A stretch of 37,791 nucleotides of DNA from Simkaniaceae bacterium (GTDB lineage Bacteria; Chlamydiota; Chlamydiia; Chlamydiales; JACRBE01). Shown piece after piece: positions 31,989 through 37,791 of this stretch. The first letter of the stretch is position 1, and each line of letters starts with the position of its first letter. Location of the stretch: positions 1 through 37,791 of the forward strand of contig JAIPIG010000023.1 of assembly GCA_021734805.1 (NCBI GenBank). The letters run 5' to 3'. The notes beneath the pieces were generated by a model that saw nothing but the letters and a program-made list of their open reading frames with translations, ran no database searches and was not told where the DNA came from. The translations under genes were made by a program, and so were the position numbers.

Positions 31989-34736
31989 ATGAGTAATGAG
32001 CATAATATGAAAAAAGATAATAAAAAAGGGATTCCGGGTGGAATTTTTATTTTTCTCGTTTTGGCAATCCTCATTATCTTGACGATTCATAATTTAAGTG
32101 ATTCTAAATCGGCAAGTGTTTCGTTCAGTCATCAAGTTGAGCATTTGGTGAATTTAGATCTTATTAAAAAGGATCAAAGTGTCAAGACATCTCTCAATGA
32201 CAACTTAGTGACATTCAGTGGAAAATTTAATCAGACCCTGTCGGAGGATGCACAAGCAAGACATCGTTATCTTGAGGTGCTGGATAAAAATCACGAACTG
32301 GCGAGTGAAAAAATCCGACTCCTTGGAGAAGTTTCCGTTTTAAAGCAAAAAGTATCTGATGCAGCAACGTATTTCCTTCAGCTTTCGGGCTTTGCAATTC
32401 CCCATGAGGGTTATGTCGTCGTTAGTTCGGCATACAATAACAGTGAACTAACTAATGGGATTGTCCTCAATCGCGTCGTTCCATCTGAAGTGATTTCACT
32501 TAAAGATGTTGAGTCTCTTTTTAATAAGGCAGTTTCTCATCCAAATAGTACACAGCTTAATCAACTAGGTGTGGGGCTTAATCAACTCATTAAAGGCTAT
32601 CTATCACCGGCTTTAGGTATTGGTATAGAGTCCATTAAGACATCTCTTAGGAACACCGAACAGCAGGTCTTAAATGCCCTTTCAGCAACTGAAATGGACG
32701 TTGCTCAGCAGTTGGGAGTCTATAAAGTAGCGATTGTCGAGCTTCAAAATATTACAAATGAGATCAATAGTATGGATGATGGGGTGCGTTTAATGGCCCT
32801 TAGATCTGTGCGTACCTATATGGAAGATGTTCAGCAGTTTGATGTGATCAATCAAGATTTTGAAACGAATGAAGCTCAGCTTACCAAAGCACGCTCTAAG
32901 GTGGCGGATGTTGTTTGGTTTTTCAATAATAAAGAACTGACAACAAAGGCGTTAGAGAGACAGGATCCGGAAGTTTATCAGCAGTGGTTCTCCCAGGCTC
33001 AAAAGGAATGGAATAATTTTGAGGCAAATAAAACGCTCAACTTCAAGGCACCGGATCAACCTAGAAATGTCGTGCTTGAAAAGACATTTAAGAGCCAAGA
33101 ACCATCGCCTAATTATATTAGTTACATATTATTTACAATTCTCCCGATTCTTTCTGTCTTTCTCCTTCTCTACTTTGTCTTTGCAAGACAGATGAAAGGA
33201 GCCGGCAGCTCGGCCATGAATTTTGGAAAATCACCCGCTAAGATGCTCGTTAAGAGTACATTGCAAGTCACGTTTAAAGATGTTGCAGGTGTTGATGAGG
33301 CAAAAGAGGAACTCGAGGAAATTGTCGAGTTCTTAAGAGATCCCTCTCGCTTTACTGCTCTTGGCGCGCGCATCCCTCGTGGTGTTTTATGCGTGGGCCC
33401 TCCGGGAACCGGTAAAACACTTATTGCTAAGGCAGTCGCCGGTGAAGCGGATCGCCCCTTCTTCTCGATTTCGGGTTCTGATTTCGTAGAAATGTTTGTG
33501 GGTGTTGGAGCGAGTCGTATTCGAGATCTTTTTGATCAGGCAAAAAAACATGCGCCTTGCATTGTGTTTATCGATGAAATCGATGCGGTTGGACGTCATC
33601 GAGGTGCCGGAATCGGCGGTGGTCATGATGAGCGCGAACAAACATTGAACCAACTGCTTGTCGAAATGGATGGGATGAATACAAATGAGGGCGTTATTTT
33701 AGTCGCGGCAACAAATAGACCGGATGTTCTTGATAAGGCTCTACTCCGTCCGGGCCGTTTCGATCGCCGTATCGTTCTTGATTTGCCCGATGTGAAGGGA
33801 CGTTATGAAATCCTGAAAGTCCATGCCAAAAAAATCAAACTCGATGCAAGTGTTGATCTCATGCTTCTTGCTCGAATGACACCCGGCGGTTCAGGTGCTG
33901 ATTTGATGAATATTTTAAATGAGTCAGCCCTTCTCGCAGCTCGTAATGGACGAAAAGCAGTGACTCAAGATGAGGCTATTGCAGCTTGTGACAAGGTCCG
34001 TTTTGGAAAAGAACGACGCAGTTTGCAATTGGATGAGAATGAAAAGAAAACAACCGCTTTCCATGAGTCCGGACATGCAGTTGTCGGTCTCGTTGTCAAA
34101 AATTCCGATTCCGTTGAAAAGGTGACGATTATCCCTCGTGGGATGTCCCTTGGTGCAACCCACTTTCTCCCAAAACAAAATAGAGTGAGCTACTGGCGGA
34201 AAGAGCTTCTCGATCAACTCGCTGTCTTAATGGGAGGGCGCGTTGCTGAGGAGATCTTTATTGGCGATATTTGTAGTGGTGCACAAATGGATATTGCTCA
34301 GGCGACTAAACTGGCTCGAGCCATGGTGTGTGAATGGGGGATGACTGATGCCCTAGGTCTTGTTGCCTATGACGACAATACGGATCGTTCAAATCAATAT
34401 CTCATGCCCGGTGCTGCCGATCGCAATTATTCACCCGAAACATCAAAACTCATTGATGCGGAAGTAAAAAAACTCATTGATGAGGCTCATACACTCGCAA
34501 CTCAAATTATCAATGAACATCGAGCTCAAGTTGAGTTGATGGCACAAAAATTGATCAATTTTGAGACTTTAGATCAACAAGATCTTAAAGCCATTATGGA
34601 TGGAACTTGGAGTGATGAGAAGAAACAGCTTCAACTCAAAATCAATGAGCAGGCTCATAAGAAGACACCACCACCACCGCCACCTATTGAGGATAAAAAA
34701 CCTTTTTCAGGGGATCCTTCACCTCAGCAGGTATAA
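31989..34736 (+). CDS. ftsH: ATP-dependent zinc metalloprotease FtsH
   Basis: FtsH is a membrane-bound AAA+ protease that degrades membrane and short-lived soluble proteins. At 915 residues it is much longer than the usual 600-650. The first membrane segment is at about 15-34. A large domain of about 340 residues lies outside the cytoplasm, and the second segment is at about 376-399. The AAA module has Walker A GPPGTGKT (470-477), [13 protein letters not shown] and [18 protein letters not shown]. The protease site is HESGH (692-696). The tail has a [12 protein letters not shown] stretch. Long chlamydial FtsH proteins are known. No good ribosome binding site is seen; a second ATG lies nine codons in. 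Confidence 0.97.
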   Translation: MSNEHNMKKDNKKGIPGGIFIFLVLAILIILTIHNLSDSKSASVSFSHQVEHLVNLDLIKKDQSVKTSLNDNLVTFSGKFNQTLSEDAQARHRYLEVLDKNHELASEKIRLLGEVSVLKQKVSDAATYFLQLSGFAIPHEGYVVVSSAYNNSELTNGIVLNRVVPSEVISLKDVESLFNKAVSHPNSTQLNQLGVGLNQLIKGYLSPALGIGIESIKTSLRNTEQQVLNALSATEMDVAQQLGVYKVAIVELQNITNEINSMDDGVRLMALRSVRTYMEDVQQFDVINQDFETNEAQLTKARSKVADVVWFFNNKELTTKALERQDPEVYQQWFSQAQKEWNNFEANKTLNFKAPDQPRNVVLEKTFKSQEPSPNYISYILFTILPILSVFLLLYFVFARQMKGAGSSAMNFGKSPAKMLVKSTLQVTFKDVAGVDEAKEELEEIVEFLRDPSRFTALGARIPRGVLCVGPPGTGKTLIAKAVAGEADRPFFSISGSDFVEMFVGVGASRIRDLFDQAKKHAPCIVFIDEIDAVGRHRGAGIGGGHDEREQTLNQLLVEMDGMNTNEGVILVAATNRPDVLDKALLRPGRFDRRIVLDLPDVKGRYEILKVHAKKIKLDASVDLMLLARMTPGGSGADLMNILNESALLAARNGRKAVTQDEAIAACDKVRFGKERRSLQLDENEKKTTAFHESGHAVVGLVVKNSDSVEKVTIIPRGMSLGATHFLPKQNRVSYWRKELLDQLAVLMGGRVAEEIFIGDICSGAQMDIAQATKLARAMVCEWGMTDALGLVAYDDNTDRSNQYLMPGAADRNYSPETSKLIDAEVKKLIDEAHTLATQIINEHRAQVELMAQKLINFETLDQQDLKAIMDGTWSDEKKQLQLKINEQAHKKTPPPPPPIEDKKPFSGDPSPQQV

Positions 34737-34799
34737 TCTCAACTGTGTCTTTATTTTTTAGAAATGGTATAATCCTTTTTTACAAAAAAGGATTTTGCT

Positions 34800-35087
34800 A
34801 TGTCGGAAAAATATACGGAAAAAGATGATCCTGACTGGCTTATTGTATCGGCAAAATGGGTAGAAGTAACGGCGCAACTCAATGAGCTCAAAGCCCTTCA
34901 GCAGCAGCTGAAGGATCACCTAATCACCTTGTCCGGTAATGAAAGCTCATGTGGGGGAGGTGTACGACTGCTTCGCTCTGAGAGAAAAGGGGCTGTGCGC
35001 TATAGAGATATTCCGGAGCTTGAGGGGGTCGATCTCGACTCCTATCGCAATCCTTCTATGATCACTTGGACTCTCAAATCAGGATAA
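34800..35087 (+). CDS. Small protein resembling the C-terminal part of phage YqaJ-type exonucleases
   Basis: The 95-residue product begins with acidic and Trp-containing residues, has a short coiled coil (QLNELKALQQQLKDHLITLSG) and then GGGVRLLRSERKGAVRYRDI and VDLDSYRNPS. That second half recalls a segment found behind YqaJ/RecE-like phage recombination nucleases (G-V-x-V...R-x-G-x-V-x-Y...VDLxxYRKP). No nuclease domain is present. It may be a free-standing form of that module or a remnant of it. AAGGA lies seven bases before the ATG. It sits between ftsH and pnp with its own terminator. The resemblance is from memory and moderate. Confidence 0.75.
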   Translation: MSEKYTEKDDPDWLIVSAKWVEVTAQLNELKALQQQLKDHLITLSGNESSCGGGVRLLRSERKGAVRYRDIPELEGVDLDSYRNPSMITWTLKSG

Positions 35088-35132
35088 GGCACAAAAAAAA
35101 CTCCCTCAATAATGAGGGAGTTTTTTTGTGCC
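35088..35132. terminator. Bidirectional terminator between the 95-residue gene and pnp
   Basis: GGCACAAAAAAA and CTCCCTCA pair fully with TGAGGGAG and TTTTTTTGTGCC around a short ATAA-type loop. T tracts on both strands suit convergent genes: it lies just after the plus-strand stop and 21 bases beyond the pnp stop. Confidence 0.93.
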
Positions 35133-35153
35133 TAAAAATTTGGGTTTTAAGCG

Positions 35154-37388
35154 CTATTTTTCAGGAGCTTTCATGATCGGTGGGGGTGTGATAGGAGCCC
35201 TTGGTTTAGGGGTCATCATCGCTTTTTTAGGAGGATGATTCCCTGCCTCATTTTCTTCATCACTTTCCGGTCTTGGAGCTCTCTCTTCTCTTTCAAGCCT
35301 TGGGATAAGAGCTTTGCGCGAGAGTTTGATTTGTCCACGATCATTGACATCGAGCACTTTGACTTCAACGAGATCGCCTTCTTTGTAATGATCCTCGACA
35401 TTTTCAACTCGGGCATGAGCAATTTCAGAGATATGGCATAATCCTTCTTTGCTGAGGACTTGAACAAACATTCCGAAAGGAACGATTGAAACAACTTTCC
35501 CTTTGTATGTTTTGCCAATTTCGACTTCAGCAATGAGGTTGTGAATGATCTCTTTTGCTTTCTCCATTGCATGCATATCATTTGATGCGATGCTAACGGT
35601 TGCTTCTGCTCCTTGATCATTAATATCAATATCAACACCGGTTTCGGCAATGATAGCTTTAATCTGCTTTCCGCCGGGGCCAATGATGATGGCTACTTTA
35701 CTTGGTGGAACTTTGATCTGCTCAATACGAGGAGCATATTGAGAGAGTTCTTTGCGAGAGGATGGGCAAGCATGAAGCATTTTATTGAGGATATGAATGC
35801 GACCCTCTTTAGCTTGCATCAAAGCGACTTGCATGATTTGAGGCGTGATTCCTTCAACTTTAATATCGAGTTGAAAGGCCGTAACCCCTTTTTCATCCCC
35901 GGTGATTTTGAAGTCCATATCTCCAAGTGCATCTTCAACTCCAAGAATATCAGAGAGAATTGCAAACTTGTCATCTTCTAAAATGAGTCCCATTGCAATT
36001 CCGGCGATGGGGCGGTGAATAGGAACACCTGCATCCATCATTGCTAGACAGCCACCGCAAACTGAGGCCATAGAAGAAGATCCGTTTGATTCGGTAATAT
36101 TGGATTCAAGACGGATTGTATAGGGGAAGTTCTCTTGAGGTGGAAGCGCTGCGCGAAGAGCTTTTTCCGCAAGTTTTCCATGTCCAATTTCTCTGCGACC
36201 CGGAGGGCCGTTGCGCCCGACTTCACCAACGCTGAATGGGGGGAATGAATATTGGAGGTAGAAGCTGCGAGTGCTATCCCCTTCATAGTCTTCATAACGC
36301 TGTCCCATACTCTGACCACCAAGGGTACAGACTGCAATTGACTGAGTCTCTCCTCGTGTGAAAAGAGCGCTTCCATGAGTGCGTGGAAGTAGCGATGTTT
36401 CAATATTGATGGGGCGAATTTCATCAAGTCGGCGCCCGTCTGATCTGATATTCTTGGATAAGATCATATCGCGCATGATCTTAGAGGTGACTTTTTTAAG
36501 TGCTATTCCGACGTGACTTTTTTTGTATTTAGGAGCTTCTACATCGAGATAGTGCGATTTGACCTTAGCATTGATTTCAGTCAGAGCTGCTTCACGGTCT
36601 TGTTTCTTATTGATTTCGATGGCTGTTTTCACATCGCTTGTGATCATTGCCGTGATCTCATCGATGAGTTCCTGTGGTGTCACAGAAATATGCTCGAAAT
36701 TTTTGTCTTTTCCAACAACTTTTTGCCAATCTTCCAGTTGAACGCAGATCTCGGCAATGGCCTTATGGCCCTCATTAATCGCTTCTAAAATTTGTTCTTC
36801 CGTTAAGAAATCGGAGTATCCTTCAATCATTAAGATTGCATCTTTCGTTCCGGCAATCATAAGTTCAAGCGTTGATTCATTGGCTTCATCAACTGTTGGA
36901 TTAATGACAAACCGGCCATCGACCAATCCCACACATACGGCTGCAACAGCTTTTGTGAAGGGGATCTCAGAAATTAAAAGAGCTGTTGCTGCAGCGCAGA
37001 TTGCAAGTGGCTGAGGGGGGCTATTGCGATCATATGATAAGACATATGAAAGGACCTGTGCTTCTTGATAGTAGCCATTCTCAAAAAGAGGTCGAAGCGG
37101 TCTATCAATTAAACGCGAGGTTAAAACTTCACGCTCAGTTGGTTTTCCTTCTCTTTTAAGAAAGCCGCCAAGCGTTTTGCCTGCTGCTGAAAATTTTTCT
37201 TGATAATCGATTCTGAGGGGAAGAAAATCGATGTCTTCCATAGGCTGAGAGGCCTGACATGCCGTGGCTAAAATGACGGTGTCATTTGCCTTGAGCAAAA
37301 TCGAACCGCCTGCTTGTCGTGCAATGCGTCCGGTCTCAAAAATCATTTGTTTACCGGCTACATTGACTGTTAGTTCGTGTTTTTCCAT
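35154..37388 (-). CDS. pnp: Polyribonucleotide nucleotidyltransferase (PNPase)
   Basis: PNPase degrades RNA 3' to 5' with phosphate and can also add nucleotides. The 744-residue protein has two RNase PH domains, the first with DFLPLRIDYQEKFSAAGKTLGGF and the second with FTRGETQS and GDMDFKITG, holding the catalytic Asp residues. A KH domain follows (VAIIIGPGGKQIKAI, near 566), then an S1 domain from about 621 (GKTYKGKVVSIVPFGMFVQVL). The final 50 residues are a charged, Pro-rich tail. AGGAG lies six bases ahead of the ATG. It converges with the 95-residue gene. A folded region lies about 130 bases upstream of the start. Confidence 0.98.
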   Translation of the reverse strand: MEKHELTVNVAGKQMIFETGRIARQAGGSILLKANDTVILATACQASQPMEDIDFLPLRIDYQEKFSAAGKTLGGFLKREGKPTEREVLTSRLIDRPLRPLFENGYYQEAQVLSYVLSYDRNSPPQPLAICAAATALLISEIPFTKAVAAVCVGLVDGRFVINPTVDEANESTLELMIAGTKDAILMIEGYSDFLTEEQILEAINEGHKAIAEICVQLEDWQKVVGKDKNFEHISVTPQELIDEITAMITSDVKTAIEINKKQDREAALTEINAKVKSHYLDVEAPKYKKSHVGIALKKVTSKIMRDMILSKNIRSDGRRLDEIRPINIETSLLPRTHGSALFTRGETQSIAVCTLGGQSMGQRYEDYEGDSTRSFYLQYSFPPFSVGEVGRNGPPGRREIGHGKLAEKALRAALPPQENFPYTIRLESNITESNGSSSMASVCGGCLAMMDAGVPIHRPIAGIAMGLILEDDKFAILSDILGVEDALGDMDFKITGDEKGVTAFQLDIKVEGITPQIMQVALMQAKEGRIHILNKMLHACPSSRKELSQYAPRIEQIKVPPSKVAIIIGPGGKQIKAIIAETGVDIDINDQGAEATVSIASNDMHAMEKAKEIIHNLIAEVEIGKTYKGKVVSIVPFGMFVQVLSKEGLCHISEIAHARVENVEDHYKEGDLVEVKVLDVNDRGQIKLSRKALIPRLEREERAPRPESDEENEAGNHPPKKAMMTPKPRAPITPPPIMKAPEK

Positions 37389-37519
37389 TAAAATCTCCTA
37401 TATTAGGTTCAGGAGATATGGAGAACTCAATTATTTTATTTCTATTTCTCGATGTCAAATTCTCAATTTGAAAGCGGGAAAAAGAAACAAAAATTGAAAT
37501 TCATCCATATTTCCAATTT

Positions 37520-37588
37520 TAGGTAGCAAACGAGTATTCAATTTTTTTAAAATGATTCAAAATCAGCTTGAATACCGGTAGCTGCCTA
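37520..37588 (-). promoter_or_regulatory. Long inverted repeat upstream of pnp
   Basis: TAGGTAGC (37520-37527) pairs with GCTGCCTA (37581-37588). Inside, GTATTCAA (37534-37541) pairs perfectly with TTGAATAC (37568-37575). The two arms are separated by small unequal internal loops. No T run follows. It could be a transcript-leader hairpin of pnp, or simply the border of the decayed element to the right. The rest of 37389-37519 shows nothing definite beyond the pnp ribosome binding site. Confidence 0.4.
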
Positions 37589-37629
37589 ATAATGGTAACA
37601 TGGGGTAGGATTTGAGACAATCTACGATT

Positions 37630-37791
37630 GACAGCTCCCCATGGCTAAAGCTAGGGGATTCCTAATTCACAGAGAACAGCCAGAGGACGCAGCTTGGTTA
37701 TCGCAAAAGTCCAAAGAGGACTTTTACGTTTTTTACAACCCATGCCCTCCGGTCTTACATTCTCTCCAAAGGCTTAACATCCCGAGTGCCC
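37630..37791 (-). pseudogene. Probable decayed 3' end of an IS200/IS605-type tnpB
   Basis: On the minus strand one frame reads TRDVKPLERM, stop, DRRAWVV...LFGLLR, stop, PSCVLWLFSVN, stop, ESPSFSHGELSIV. The pieces DVKPLE and ESPSFSHGEL resemble the usual C-terminal tail of TnpB proteins, but three in-frame stops interrupt them. The subterminal hairpin CCCC..GGCT / AGC..GGGG at 37637-37657 is of the kind found at IS200/IS605 right ends. The body of the gene would lie beyond the window. The assignment rests on motif memory only. Confidence 0.45.

Noticed and set aside
1-37791. CRISPR arrays, tRNA genes, prophage or toxin-antitoxin modules
   Set aside because: I looked in all gaps by eye. No regularly spaced repeats, no tRNA cloverleaf signature and no intact transposase or integrase were found.

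Overview
The window most likely comes from a member of the Chlamydiae outside the family Chlamydiaceae, that is, an amoeba-associated or 'environmental' chlamydia of the Parachlamydia/Waddlia/Simkania kind. Evidence seen: a chlamydia-style neighbourhood of lptG-lptF / tilS / ftsH / pnp, a very long FtsH (915 residues with a large extra-cytoplasmic N-terminal region), rplM-rpsI, hflX next to a PhnP-like hydrolase, glgB, and a Tgt whose pocket residues look like queuine-using enzymes. A citrate synthase next to malate dehydrogenase and several miniature mobile elements argue against a reduced Chlamydiaceae genome. The assignment is from gene content and remembered family features, not from a database search.

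Layout. 1-250: a 5S rRNA gene with its terminator, the tail of an rRNA operon. 282-3409: accessory genes, all on the minus strand except a tiny membrane ORF: a 'host attachment' family protein, an unknown 210-residue protein, and a protein with the His-Gly / Ser-Cys pattern of clan CD (caspase-like) cysteine proteases. A 185-bp insertion with terminal inverted repeats and 13-bp direct repeats sits in the same stretch. 3533-7785: a compact minus-strand cluster purU-bolA-grxD-yhhQ-tgt-DMT transporter, with abutting or overlapping genes; yhhQ and tgt form a queuosine-salvage pair, and bolA and grxD an iron-sulfur pair. 7959-10117: mdh-gltA, two TCA-cycle enzymes. 10379-22373: a plus-strand run with a membrane protein, an MnmC2-like FAD oxidoreductase, a PhnP-like metallo-hydrolase, hflX, mtaB, an unknown protein, a class 3 lipase, glgB, ligA, and a second membrane protein ending at 23009. 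23164-25663: miaB diverges from rplM-rpsI. 26017-30516: minus-strand M32 carboxypeptidase, PAP2 phosphatase, lptG and lptF. 30572-35087: tilS, ftsH and a 95-residue phage-like protein. 35154-37388: pnp. The last 160 bases look like the decayed 3' end of an IS200/IS605-type tnpB.

Themes. The translation-quality genes are numerous: tgt/yhhQ (wobble base 34), mtaB and miaB (base 37 methylthiolation), tilS (lysidine 34), a MnmC2-like enzyme, and HflX. The intergenic gaps are the most unusual part. Four kinds of small repeat elements were found: (i) a 185-bp element with a TTGTTGCATAATT-type end; (ii) a 183-bp element flanked by TAA whose left TAA is the gltA stop codon; (iii) a highly palindromic ~178-bp element 'A' in two near-identical copies flanked by TA; and (iv) a 65-bp element 'B' whose end supplies the last codons and stop of miaB and which adjoins both A copies. 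No CRISPR array, tRNA gene or intact transposase was found.
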